Of a DNA stretch of 64,000 nucleotides, positions 43,169-51,694 are shown in pieces. The DNA is from Streptomyces echinatus (lineage in GTDB: Bacteria > Actinomycetota > Actinomycetes > Streptomycetales > Streptomycetaceae): the NCBI RefSeq assembly GCF_014203595.1, contig NZ_JACHJK010000005.1, positions 494,328 through 558,327 of the forward strand. The letters are read 5' to 3'. The notes beneath the pieces are model-generated. The model made no database searches. It was given only the letters and a program-made list of their open reading frames with translations, and was not told the origin of the DNA. The first letter of the stretch is position 1, and each line of letters opens with the position of its first letter. The translations under genes were made by a program, and so were the position numbers.

Positions 43169-46100
43169 ATGTCCGTGCACAGCCATGCGGCAGCCCAACA
43201 CGACGCTGCCACCGCCGTGTTTGACCCGTCCCGCCCGCCCGAGTTCCCGCGTCACGTGGTGACCGCGGTCCTCGTCTCCCACGACGGCGCCCGCTGGCTG
43301 CCCGACGCGCTCGCCGGGCTGCTCGGCCAGGAGCGCCCCGTCCAGTGCGCGGTGGCCGCCGACACCGGCAGCGCGGACCACTCCGCCCAGCTGCTCACCG
43401 AAGCCCTCGGCGACGCGAGCGTGCTGCACCTCGCCCGCCGCACCGGCTTCGGCCAGGCGGTGGAGGAGGCCGGCCGCACCGCGCCCGTCCTCACCCCGGA
43501 GGACCTGCCGTACCTCAAGCGCCCCAGCGGCTGGGACCCCGCCACGCGCACCTGGCGCGACGACACCTACGACATGCCCGACCTGCCGCACGGCGAGCCC
43601 ATCCAGTGGCTCTGGCTGCTGCACGACGACTGCGCCCCCGAACCCGACGCCCTCGCCCAGCTGCTGAGGGTCGTCGACAACGAACTCGAACTCGGCCGCG
43701 CCGACGTCGCCGTCGTCGGCCCCAAGCTGCGCGGCTGGTACGACCGCCGCCAGCTGCTGGAGGTCGGCGTCTCCATCGCCCACTCCGGCCGCCGCTGGAC
43801 CGGCCTGGACCGCCGCGAACAGGACCAGGGACAGCACGACCACGTCCGCACGGTGCTGTCCGTCTCCACCGCCGGCATGCTCATCCGCCGCGACGTCTTC
43901 GAACAGCTCGGCGGCTTCGACCGCCGGCTGCCCCTCATGCGCGACGACGTCGACCTGTGCTGGCGCGCCCACATGGCCGGCCACCGGGTCCTGATCGCCC
44001 CCGACGCGATCGTCCGGCACGCCGAGGCCGCCTCCCGCGAACGCCGCGCCGTCGACTGCGCCGGCCGCACCACCGCCTCCCCGCACAAGGTCGACAAAGC
44101 GGGCGCCGTCTACACCCTGCTCGTCAACACCCGTACGGCCGCGCTGCCCTGGGTGCTGCTGCGGCTCGTCCTCGGCACCGTCCTGCGCACCCTCGCCTAC
44201 CTCGTCGGCAAGGTCCCCGGCCAGGCCGTCGACGAGATCCGCGGCCTGCTGAGCACCCTGCTGCGGCCCGAGCGGATCATCGCCGCCCGGCGCCGCCGCG
44301 GCCCCGCCCAGATCGACAAGGGCGAACTGCGCCAGCTGTTCCCGCCGCCCGGCGCCACCGTCCGGGCCACCGTGGAACAGATCGCGGGCAACCTCTCCCG
44401 CGGCAGCGACTCCGAGACCTCCTCGGCCGGCCGGCACGGCGGCGCCGTGGAATCCGGGCCCGGCGGCGACGACGCCGAGTTCCTGGAGGTCGAGCAGTTC
44501 GCCCGGCTCAAGCGGATCGCCCGCAGGCCCGGCCCGGTGCTCTTCCTCGCGCTGCTGCTCATCTCCCTCGCCGCCTGCCGTGCCCTGCTCGGTGGCGGCG
44601 CGCTCGCCGGCGGAGCCCTGCTGCCCGCCCCGGCCGACGCGGGCGACCTGTGGTCGCGCTACCTGGACGGCTGGCACCCGGCCGGCGCCGGCGGCACCTC
44701 CTCCGCACCGCCCTACCTGGCCGTCGTCGCGACCCTCGCCACCCTCCTGTTCGGCTCCACCGGACTCGCCGTCACCGTGCTGCTGGTCGGCTCGGTGCCG
44801 CTCGCCGGACTCACCGCCTACTTCGCCTCCCGGCCCCTGGTCACCTCCCGGCTGCTGCGCGCCTGGGCCGCCATCGCCTACGCCTTCCTGCCCGCCACCA
44901 CCGGCGCCCTGGCCGGCGGCCGCATCGGCACCGCCGTCCTCGCCGTGCTGCTGCCGCTCATCGCACGCGCCGGCATCGCCGCCGCCGGCCTGGCGAACCG
45001 CACCGGCGCGCGCGGCAGCTGGCGCGCCACCTGGGCGTACGCCCTGCTGCTGACCGTCACCACCGCGTTCACGCCGATCGTCTGGCCCATCGCGCTGCTG
45101 CTCGGCCTCGGCGTGCTCGCACTGCGCCGCCGCGACCTCGTCGCCCACGGCCTGCGCTTCCTCGCCCAGCTCGGCACCCCCCTGCTGGTCCTCGCCCCCT
45201 GGTCGCTGACCCTGCTCCCGACCGGCTTCTTCCAGGAGGCCGGCCTGGAGTACGGCCCCTCGGCCGCCTCCGCGTCCGACCTGCTCGGTGCCGCCCCCGG
45301 CGGCCCCGGCACCGTGAGCGGCCTGATGCTCATCGGCATCGTGCTCGCCGCGCTCGCCGCCCTCCTGCGCTCCGAACGGCAGCTCGGCATCCGCGCCGCC
45401 TGGGCCGTCGCCCTGGCCGGCCTCGTCTTCGCGGTCCTGTCCAACAAGTCCGCCTGGGCCGGACCGGCCACCCTCGTCTACGGCATCGCCCTGCTGGCCG
45501 CCGCCGCCCTCGGCGCCGACGGCGCACGCGCACGCGTGGCCGAGCAGAGCTTCGGCTGGCGCCAGCCCGTCGCGGCCCTGATCGCCTTCGCCGCGGCCGC
45601 GGGCCCGCTGCTCGTGGCCGCCGGCTGGATGATCCGCGGCGCCGACGGCCCCCTGGAGCGCCGCACGCCGGCCCAGGTGCCCGCGTTCGTCGCCGAGGAC
45701 TCCACCGGCGGCGACCGGGCCCGCACCCTGGTCCTGGACAGCGACTCCACCGCGCGCGTGCGCTACAGCCTGGTCCGCGGCGCCGGCGCCCGCATGGGCG
45801 ACGCCGAACTCACCGCCGCCGACGGCCGGAACGCCCGCCTGGACAAGATCGTCGCCAACCTGGTCGCGGGCTCCGGCGCCGACCAGGCCGACGAGCTCGG
45901 CGGCTTCGCCGTGCGGTACGTCCTCGTCCACCAGGGCGCCCCCCGCGAGGTAGCCCGAGTCCTCGACGCCACCCCCGGCCTGGCCCGGCTCAGCCAGCAG
46001 AACGGCAACGCCCTGTGGCGTGTCGACCAGGAGGTCGCCCGCGCGGCCCTCGTCCCCGCCGGCGGCTCGGGCAAGGCCCAGCCGGTCACCGCGGGACCGG

Positions 46101-46939
46101 TGGAGATCCACACCACGATCCCCTCCGGCTCCGGTGACCGCGTCCTGCGCCTCGCCGACAGCGCCGCCGACGGCTGGACGGCCACCCTCGACGGCAAACC
46201 GCTCACCCGCACCACGGTCGACGGCTGGGCCCAGGGCTTCCAGCTGCCCTCCACCGGAGGCAGGCTGGACGTCACCTACGACGCCCCGATCGGCCACACC
46301 GCCTGGCTCTGGGCGCAGGGCGCGCTCGCCCTCGTCCTGGTCGTCCTCGCCCTGCCCGGCCGCCGCCGGGACGTCGACGACGACCTGCCCGAGGCGGAGC
46401 CCGTGCCCGCCGAGGCCACCGCCGGCGAGGGCCGCCGCGCCCGCCGCCTGCGCGCCCAGGCCGAGGAAGCGGCCGCCGAGGAGCAGCCCGGCACACCCCC
46501 GCTCCCGGACCAGCCCCCGGCCGCCGTACCGCACCAGCAGTCGTACGACCTGGGGGACCCGCCGGACGAGCGGAGCCAGGACTGGGGCCCCGGCCAGTCC
46601 GCCTACCCGCAGGCCGGGTACGCCGGTTACGACACCGACCCGTACGGGACCGCCACGGGTTACGACCAGCAGACGTACCAGCAGCCCGACCCCTACCAGA
46701 CGGCCCCGTACGACCCGTACGCCTACAGCGGCACGGCCGACCAGATGCCCTACGACCCGTCGGCCTACCGGCAGCCGGGCTACGACCCGGCGTACGACCC
46801 GGCCGAGCAGGGCTACGACCCGGCCGAGCAGGGGTACGACCCGGCCCAGCCGGGCTACGACCCCGCCCGGCAGGGTTACGACCCGGCCCAGCAGCCCCAC
46901 GGCACCGGCAGCCAGCGCCCCGACGGGAGCCAGCAGTGA
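43169..46939 (+). CDS. Very large GT2 glycosyltransferase with multi-pass membrane domain
   Basis: The product is 1256 residues. Residues 25-330 form a GT-A family 2 domain (VTAVLVSHDGARWLPDAL, WLLHDDCAPEPDAL with the DD metal site, GFDRRLPLMRDDVDLCWRAHMAG). Residues about 450-850 hold roughly a dozen hydrophobic helices. An extracytoplasmic beta-type region (about 850-1040), a final helix, and a charged cytoplasmic tail with YDPAxQG heptad repeats (1209-1243) follow. It resembles the large actinobacterial mannosyl/rhamnosyl transferases that use lipid-linked substrates, but the sugar is unknown. It follows whiB and is translationally coupled (GTGA) to the DUF5719 gene, suggesting they act together. 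Confidence 0.88.
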   Translation: MSVHSHAAAQHDAATAVFDPSRPPEFPRHVVTAVLVSHDGARWLPDALAGLLGQERPVQCAVAADTGSADHSAQLLTEALGDASVLHLARRTGFGQAVEEAGRTAPVLTPEDLPYLKRPSGWDPATRTWRDDTYDMPDLPHGEPIQWLWLLHDDCAPEPDALAQLLRVVDNELELGRADVAVVGPKLRGWYDRRQLLEVGVSIAHSGRRWTGLDRREQDQGQHDHVRTVLSVSTAGMLIRRDVFEQLGGFDRRLPLMRDDVDLCWRAHMAGHRVLIAPDAIVRHAEAASRERRAVDCAGRTTASPHKVDKAGAVYTLLVNTRTAALPWVLLRLVLGTVLRTLAYLVGKVPGQAVDEIRGLLSTLLRPERIIAARRRRGPAQIDKGELRQLFPPPGATVRATVEQIAGNLSRGSDSETSSAGRHGGAVESGPGGDDAEFLEVEQFARLKRIARRPGPVLFLALLLISLAACRALLGGGALAGGALLPAPADAGDLWSRYLDGWHPAGAGGTSSAPPYLAVVATLATLLFGSTGLAVTVLLVGSVPLAGLTAYFASRPLVTSRLLRAWAAIAYAFLPATTGALAGGRIGTAVLAVLLPLIARAGIAAAGLANRTGARGSWRATWAYALLLTVTTAFTPIVWPIALLLGLGVLALRRRDLVAHGLRFLAQLGTPLLVLAPWSLTLLPTGFFQEAGLEYGPSAASASDLLGAAPGGPGTVSGLMLIGIVLAALAALLRSERQLGIRAAWAVALAGLVFAVLSNKSAWAGPATLVYGIALLAAAALGADGARARVAEQSFGWRQPVAALIAFAAAAGPLLVAAGWMIRGADGPLERRTPAQVPAFVAEDSTGGDRARTLVLDSDSTARVRYSLVRGAGARMGDAELTAADGRNARLDKIVANLVAGSGADQADELGGFAVRYVLVHQGAPREVARVLDATPGLARLSQQNGNALWRVDQEVARAALVPAGGSGKAQPVTAGPVEIHTTIPSGSGDRVLRLADSAADGWTATLDGKPLTRTTVDGWAQGFQLPSTGGRLDVTYDAPIGHTAWLWAQGALALVLVVLALPGRRRDVDDDLPEAEPVPAEATAGEGRRARRLRAQAEEAAAEEQPGTPPLPDQPPAAVPHQQSYDLGDPPDERSQDWGPGQSAYPQAGYAGYDTDPYGTATGYDQQTYQQPDPYQTAPYDPYAYSGTADQMPYDPSAYRQPGYDPAYDPAEQGYDPAEQGYDPAQPGYDPARQGYDPAQQPHGTGSQRPDGSQQ
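46793..46897 (+). repeat. Five 21-bp tandem repeats coding YDPAxQG
   Basis: Units at 46793, 46814, 46835, 46856 and 46877 encode YDPAEQG, YDPAEQG, YDPAQPG, YDPARQG and YDPAQQP within the tail of the GT2 protein. They are near-identical at DNA level, so copy number may vary. Confidence 0.85.
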
Positions 46940-48474
46940 ACCGCACCACCCTGTCCCTCATCGCCGGCACGACCGCGCTGGCCGCCGTCACCGCGTTCGC
47001 CGCGTTCGACCCGCCGTCCGCCTCCGGAGCCGCTCCCGAGGCGGCCGCACGACTGCCGGTGGAGCGCACCAGCCTGCTGTGTCCGGCGCCGAGCGCGTCG
47101 GACATCGCCGACACGTCGTACACGTCGTTCACGCCCGTCACCAAGGGCGCCGCGAGCGGCGGCAAGGCGCAACTCCAGGCCGCCGACGGGCAGTCGGCGG
47201 ACGGGGCCGGCAGCCAGAAGGACAAGGACGGCAAGGACGGCAAGGGCGGCAAGGGCGGCGAGGCCGGCGGGAAGAAGGCCGGTCGGCCGGTGCTCACGCC
47301 GAAGGCGCCCGGCACACCGGCCACCGGCGACACCTCCGGCGGCGAGGAGCCCGCGCTCATCGGCACCGCGGACGGCGGGTTCGCGCCCGGCTGGACCGTC
47401 CAGCAGACCACCGAGGTCGCCGCCGGCACCGGCCGCGGCCTCCAGGGCGTCAACTGCACCGGCGCCGACACCGAGTTCTGGTTCCCGGGCGCCGCCACGG
47501 CCGCCGGCCGCACCGACTACGTCCACCTGACCAACCCCGACGACTCCGCCGCCGTGGTCGACATCGAGCTGTACGGCAAGAACGGCGCGATCAAGGCCCC
47601 GCTGGGCGAGAACCTGACCGTCGACCCGCACGCGAGTGACCCGATCCTGCTCTCCACGCTCACCGACGAACGGCAGCAGGACCTGACGGTGCACGTCAGC
47701 GTGCGCAGCGGACGGGTCGGCGCGGCCGTGCAGGCCCTGGACGACAAGGCGGGCGGCGACTGGCTGGCCGCCGCCGCCGACCCCTCCGACAGCCTGGTCC
47801 TGCCCGGTATCCCGAAGGACGCCACCGACGTCCGCCTGATCGCCTTCACCCACGGCGACGACGACGCCGACCTGAAGGTCCGCCTGGCCTCGCCCGCCGG
47901 CCTGATCACCCCGGCCGGGAGCGAGACCCTGCACGTCAAGTCCGGCATGACCACGGCGGTCGACCTCGGCGACGTCACCCGTGGCGAGGCCGGCTCCCTG
48001 GTCCTCACCCCCGCCGACCAGGCGGTCCCGGTCGTCGCGGCCCTCCAGGTGGTCCGGGGCAAGGGCGACAAGAAGGAGACGGCCTTCATCCCGGCCACCG
48101 CCGCCGTGGGCGCGCGCGCGACCTCGGCCGACAACAGCGCGAAGGGCACGACCCTGGCCCTGACGGCGCCCGGCGGCACGGCCACGGTCAAGGTCACCGC
48201 CTCGGCGGGCAGCGAGGGCGGAAGCCCGGTGACCAAGACCTACACGGTCAGGTCCGGCACCACCCAGAACGTCGACGCCCCGGTCCCGACGGGCCTGAAG
48301 GGCACGTACGCCCTCACGGTGGAACCCGTCTCCGGCGGCCCGGTCTACGCCTCCCGCACCCTCGCCGCCACCGAGGACGGCGTCCCCGCCTTCACCGTCC
48401 AGACCCTCCCGGACGACCACGGCATGGTGGCGGTACCGCAGACGGAGGAGGACCTGGCGATACTGCAGAAGTAA
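46936..48474 (+). CDS. DUF5719 exported protein
   Basis: This 512-residue protein has a signal peptide (about 1-32). A Lys/Gly/Asp low-complexity block (about 93-115) and beta-rich DUF5719 region follow (CTGADTEFWFPGA, TDYVHLTNPDDSAAVVDIELYGKNG, VQALDDKAGGDWL). No membrane anchor is seen at the C-terminus. GTG at 46936 overlaps the GT2 stop by 4 nt. DUF5719 genes regularly follow this GT2 gene in actinomycetes, so a cell-envelope partner role is inferred. No catalytic motif is visible. Confidence 0.85.
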   Translation: MNRTTLSLIAGTTALAAVTAFAAFDPPSASGAAPEAAARLPVERTSLLCPAPSASDIADTSYTSFTPVTKGAASGGKAQLQAADGQSADGAGSQKDKDGKDGKGGKGGEAGGKKAGRPVLTPKAPGTPATGDTSGGEEPALIGTADGGFAPGWTVQQTTEVAAGTGRGLQGVNCTGADTEFWFPGAATAAGRTDYVHLTNPDDSAAVVDIELYGKNGAIKAPLGENLTVDPHASDPILLSTLTDERQQDLTVHVSVRSGRVGAAVQALDDKAGGDWLAAAADPSDSLVLPGIPKDATDVRLIAFTHGDDDADLKVRLASPAGLITPAGSETLHVKSGMTTAVDLGDVTRGEAGSLVLTPADQAVPVVAALQVVRGKGDKKETAFIPATAAVGARATSADNSAKGTTLALTAPGGTATVKVTASAGSEGGSPVTKTYTVRSGTTQNVDAPVPTGLKGTYALTVEPVSGGPVYASRTLAATEDGVPAFTVQTLPDDHGMVAVPQTEEDLAILQK

Positions 48475-48627
48475 GGGGACCGGTCGGGGCGCCCGCCGAA
48501 GGGGCGCCCTGCCTCGAAGGGGCCTGATCCGGACGGCGCGAAGGCCCGGCCCCGGACGGCGCGAAGGGGCCCTGTCCCGACGAGGGGCCCGGTCCCGCGA
48601 GGAGGGGCCTGGTCCGGGCGAGAGGTC
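48475..48627. repeat. Degenerate GC repeats between convergent genes
   Basis: The 16-mer CCGGACGGCGCGAAGG occurs at 48529-48544 and 48552-48567. Four related GGGGCC(C)TGNTCC-type units occur near 48519, 48566, 48583 and 48604. They may act as a transcription-stop region; no clean hairpin is seen. Confidence 0.55.
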
Positions 48628-49083
48628 CTAGTCCTCGCCGTAGCGGGGATCCACCGTCTCCGGCGTCAGTCCGAGGAGCTCGGCCACCTGCTCCACGACC
48701 ACCTCGTGCACCAGCGCGGCCCGCTCGTCCCGCCCCTTGGTGCGGATCTCCACCGGACGCCGGTAGACCACCACCCGAGCCCGCCGTCCGTCACCCGCGG
48801 GGATGGTCCCGCCGAGCGGTACGGCCTCGTCCTCCCACACCGGCTGGTCGCCCCGCCCGTCCAGCCGGGGCACCTCCAGCACGAGGAAATCGATGTCGGC
48901 CAGCTGCGGCCAGCGCCGCTCCAGACGCTCCACGGAGTCCTGCACCAGATCCGCGAACACCTCGGCACGACTGGCCGCCAGCGGCACCTGCGGCGGGGCG
49001 ATCGGCCCTCGCATGCCCCTCCCGTGGCGATCACGGCGACGGGGCCCGGGGCCGGTGGCGCGGGGCGATACACGGTTGTCCAT
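48628..49083 (-). CDS. Minimal zincin-like metallopeptidase family protein
   Basis: The 151-residue protein has a basic N-terminus, then RAEVFADLVQDSVERLERR and FLVLEVP. It ends with the helix LVHEVVVEQVAELLGL and a conserved TVDPRYGED tail. The helix sits where minimal zincins have HExxH, but here the second histidine is Val (HEVVV), so zinc peptidase activity is doubtful. Synteny places it between whiB and the DUF3499 gene as in M. tuberculosis (Rv3259 position, from memory). ATG at 49083 is preceded at 8 nt by TACGCT, suggesting a leaderless transcript. Confidence 0.7.
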   Translation of the reverse strand: MDNRVSPRATGPGPRRRDRHGRGMRGPIAPPQVPLAASRAEVFADLVQDSVERLERRWPQLADIDFLVLEVPRLDGRGDQPVWEDEAVPLGGTIPAGDGRRARVVVYRRPVEIRTKGRDERAALVHEVVVEQVAELLGLTPETVDPRYGED

Positions 49084-49411
49084 CACTGGTGAAGCGTAGT
49101 CCCCGCACCCTCCGCCCGTCCGGCTCCACGCGGCAAGGGGCCCCGGGCCCCATGTCGCGGGATGACCATTCCGGCCAAGGTCTGGCTCGTTTCCATAACT
49201 CTCCAGGACCGCCGAACTCAAGGCAATTGACGGTGTTTGTACCGGCTCATGACCGGGCCCGGTCCCTGCGGGCCTCGGCCGGAAGTCCGTCCGTGCAGGT
49301 CAGCGAGGTCTGTTCGAAAGGGTGTGTGAGGCGTTTCGCCGCTCGACACGGTGGAGTGACCGGGTGGGGAGTCGTCGCGGCCCGCTCAAGAGTGCGGTAC
49401 CGTCCAACGTC
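49084..49411. other. Divergent intergenic region
   Basis: This 328-nt stretch lies between the metallopeptidase-like and DUF3499 genes. It contains TTGACG at 49227-49232 without a convincing -10 partner. The two likely leaderless -10 boxes lie at its ends (49092-49097 minus strand and 49398-49403 plus strand). No gene seen. Confidence 0.4.
49398..49403 (+). promoter_or_regulatory. -10 box of a leaderless DUF3499 transcript
   Basis: TACCGT ends 8 nt before the GTG at 49412 with no ribosome-binding site between. Confidence 0.45.
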
Positions 49412-49789
49412 GTGAGCCCTGTACGTCGCTGTTCGCGCACCGCCTGCGGCCGACCCGCCGTCGCGACGCTGACGTACGTCTACGCCGACTCGACCGCGGT
49501 CCTCGGCCCGCTCGCCACCTACGCCGAACCCCACTGCTACGACCTGTGCGCCGAGCACTCCGAGCGCCTCACCGCCCCGCGCGGCTGGGAGGTCGTACGA
49601 CTCCTCGACGGCTCCGCGCCGGCCCGGCCCAGCGGGGACGACCTGGAAGCGCTTGCCAACGCCGTGCGCGAGGCGGCCCGCCCCCAGGAGCGCGCGGCCG
49701 AGGCGGGCGGCGGCGGATCCCGCGCCGCCGATCCCATGGAGGTCGCCCGCCGCGGCCACCTGAGGGTCCTGCGCTCGCCCGACAACTGA
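49412..49789 (+). CDS. DUF3499 zinc-ribbon-like protein
   Basis: This 125-residue DUF3499 protein starts MSPVRRCSRTACGRPAVATL, with a Cys-x4-Cys pair and a second pair in HCYDLCAEH. The cysteines likely form one zinc ribbon. The C-terminal half is acidic and flexible, ending RRGHLRVLRSPDN. It lies directly upstream of manB as in other actinobacteria. Function unknown; a conserved partner of the mannose-phosphate locus is inferred from synteny only. Confidence 0.85.
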   Translation: MSPVRRCSRTACGRPAVATLTYVYADSTAVLGPLATYAEPHCYDLCAEHSERLTAPRGWEVVRLLDGSAPARPSGDDLEALANAVREAARPQERAAEAGGGGSRAADPMEVARRGHLRVLRSPDN

Positions 49790-50029
49790 GGACTCCGGAC
49801 CCACCGGACCAGCGGGGCTCCGTCCCCCCCGGACGATCGAGAGCCTCGCGCACCGCCGCGCGCCACGGCCGGACGCCACCCTCCGCCACCCCCGCCCGAC
49901 GTGACGATTCGCCTCGCCCGGGCGTTACGCGTGAGGGGCCCCAGGCGTCCACCCGCCGTCCGCGCATCTCCGCCCCGCTCCCGGCGGGTAGTTTGTGGGC
50001 GCACCCATAGGACTTTCAGGAGGTTGGCC

Positions 50030-51394
50030 GTGGCTGCTGATCTGTCGCAGATCGTGAAGGCGTACGACGTGCGCGGAGTGGTCCCGGACCAGTGGGACGA
50101 GACACTGGCCGGCCTCTTCGGCGCCGCCTTCGCGGAGGTGACGGGAGCGGCGGCCATCGTCGTCGGCCACGACATGCGGCCCTCGTCCCCGGGCCTGTCC
50201 CGCGCCTTCGCGCGCGGCGCGGCGGACCGCGGCGTGGACGTCACCGAGATCGGCCTGTGCTCCACGGACCAGCTGTACTACGCCTCGGGCGCGCTGGACC
50301 TCCCGGGCGCGATGTTCACGGCCTCCCACAACCCCGCCCAGTACAACGGCATCAAGCTGTGCCGTGCGGGTGCCGCCCCCGTCGGCCAGGACACCGGCCT
50401 GGCACAGATCCGCGAGCTGGCCGAGCGCTGGCTGGCGGAAGGCGCCCCGGAGCCCGCGGCCCGGCCGGGAACCCTGTCCTCGCGGGAGACGCTGCGGGAC
50501 TACGCGGCGTACCTCCGCTCCCTGGTCGACCTCGCCTCCATCCGCCCCCTGAAGGTCGTGGTCGACGCCGGCAACGGCATGGGCGGCCACACGGTCCCCT
50601 CGGTCTTCGCCGGCCTGCCCCTGACCCTCGTCCCGATGTACTTCGAACTGGACGGCACCTTCCCCAACCACGAGGCCAACCCGCTCGACCCGGCCAACCT
50701 CGTGGGCCTGCAGAAGCGGGTCCCGGCCGAGGGCGCCGACCTCGGCATCGCCTTCGACGGCGACGCCGACCGCTGCTTCGTCGTCGACGAGCACGGCGAC
50801 GCGGTCTCCCCGTCCGCGATCACCGCCCTGGTCGCCGCCCGCGAACTGGCCCGCAACGGCGGCAAGGGCACCGTCATCCACAACCTGATCACCTCCCGCA
50901 CGGTTCCGGAGGTCGTACGGGAGAACGGCGGCACCCCGGCCCGCACCCGGGTGGGCCACTCCTTCATCAAGGCCGAGATGGCCCGCAGCGGCGCCATCTT
51001 CGGCGGCGAGCACTCGGCCCACTACTACTTCAAGGACTTCTGGAACGCCGACACCGGCATGCTGGCCGCCCTGCACGTCCTCGCGGCCCTCGGCGGCCAG
51101 GAGGGCCCGCTGTCCGCCCTGGTCGCGCAGTACGACCGCTACGCCGGCTCCGGTGAGATCAACTCCACCGTCGCCGACCAGTCCGCCCGCCTCGCCGCGA
51201 TCCGCACCGCCTACGAAGGCCGTGCCGACGTCACCCTCGACGACCTCGACGGCCTCACGGTCGCCGCGGCCGACTGGTGGTTCAACGTCCGCCCGTCCAA
51301 CACGGAGCCGCTCCTGCGCCTGAACGCCGAGGCCAAGGACGAGGTGACCATGACCAAGGTCCGTGACGAGGCGCTGGCGATCATCAGGGGCTGA
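50030..51394 (+). CDS. manB: Phosphomannomutase/phosphoglucomutase
   Basis: The 454-residue alpha-D-phosphohexomutase interconverts mannose-6-P and mannose-1-P. The four family sites are clear: phosphoserine S99 in FTASHNP, metal site DGDADR, sugar-specificity loop GGEHSAHYYF, and phosphate loop RPSNTEP. GTG at 50030 has an almost perfect AGGAGGT site 6 nt upstream. It is the first gene of a run with trm112, the SIS protein and manA, so the cluster channels fructose-6-P to mannose-1-P for GDP-mannose and protein or lipid mannosylation. Confidence 0.96.
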   Translation: MAADLSQIVKAYDVRGVVPDQWDETLAGLFGAAFAEVTGAAAIVVGHDMRPSSPGLSRAFARGAADRGVDVTEIGLCSTDQLYYASGALDLPGAMFTASHNPAQYNGIKLCRAGAAPVGQDTGLAQIRELAERWLAEGAPEPAARPGTLSSRETLRDYAAYLRSLVDLASIRPLKVVVDAGNGMGGHTVPSVFAGLPLTLVPMYFELDGTFPNHEANPLDPANLVGLQKRVPAEGADLGIAFDGDADRCFVVDEHGDAVSPSAITALVAARELARNGGKGTVIHNLITSRTVPEVVRENGGTPARTRVGHSFIKAEMARSGAIFGGEHSAHYYFKDFWNADTGMLAALHVLAALGGQEGPLSALVAQYDRYAGSGEINSTVADQSARLAAIRTAYEGRADVTLDDLDGLTVAAADWWFNVRPSNTEPLLRLNAEAKDEVTMTKVRDEALAIIRG

Positions 51395-51467
51395 GCCGCC
51401 TGCCCATCGGCGGTACGCTGACCAGGCGTATCCACGGACACCCAACCGCCTCCCGAAGGGACACCCC

Positions 51468-51638
51468 ATGGCGCTCGAAGCCGGCCTCCTGGAGATCCTC
51501 GCCTGCCCGGCCTGCCACGCCCCCCTGAAGGAGCAGGACACCGAGCTGACCTGCACCGGTCAGGACTGCGGCCTCGCCTACCCGGTTCGCGACGGCATCC
51601 CGGTCCTGTTGGTCGACGAGGCCCGCCGCCCCGCGTGA
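51468..51638 (+). CDS. Trm112-like zinc-ribbon protein
   Basis: The 56-residue protein opens LEILACPACHAPL and has CTGQDCGLAYPVRDGIPVLL: two Cys pairs of a Trm112 (YcaR-type) zinc ribbon. In other organisms Trm112 activates methyltransferases; the bacterial role is unclear. It is in a tight mannose-metabolism run, 73 nt after manB and 56 nt before the SIS gene. AAGGGA precedes the ATG. Confidence 0.9.
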   Translation: MALEAGLLEILACPACHAPLKEQDTELTCTGQDCGLAYPVRDGIPVLLVDEARRPA

Positions 51639-51694
51639 CGAGGCCCCGCACCGCGTAGGACCCCAGGATCCCCGGCGATCGGAGGCTGCCGCCC

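Noticed and set aside
43004..46900. 1298-residue open frame on the minus strand
   Set aside because: It is antisense to the GT2 gene and has the Gly/Val/Arg repetitive composition of a GC-shadow frame.
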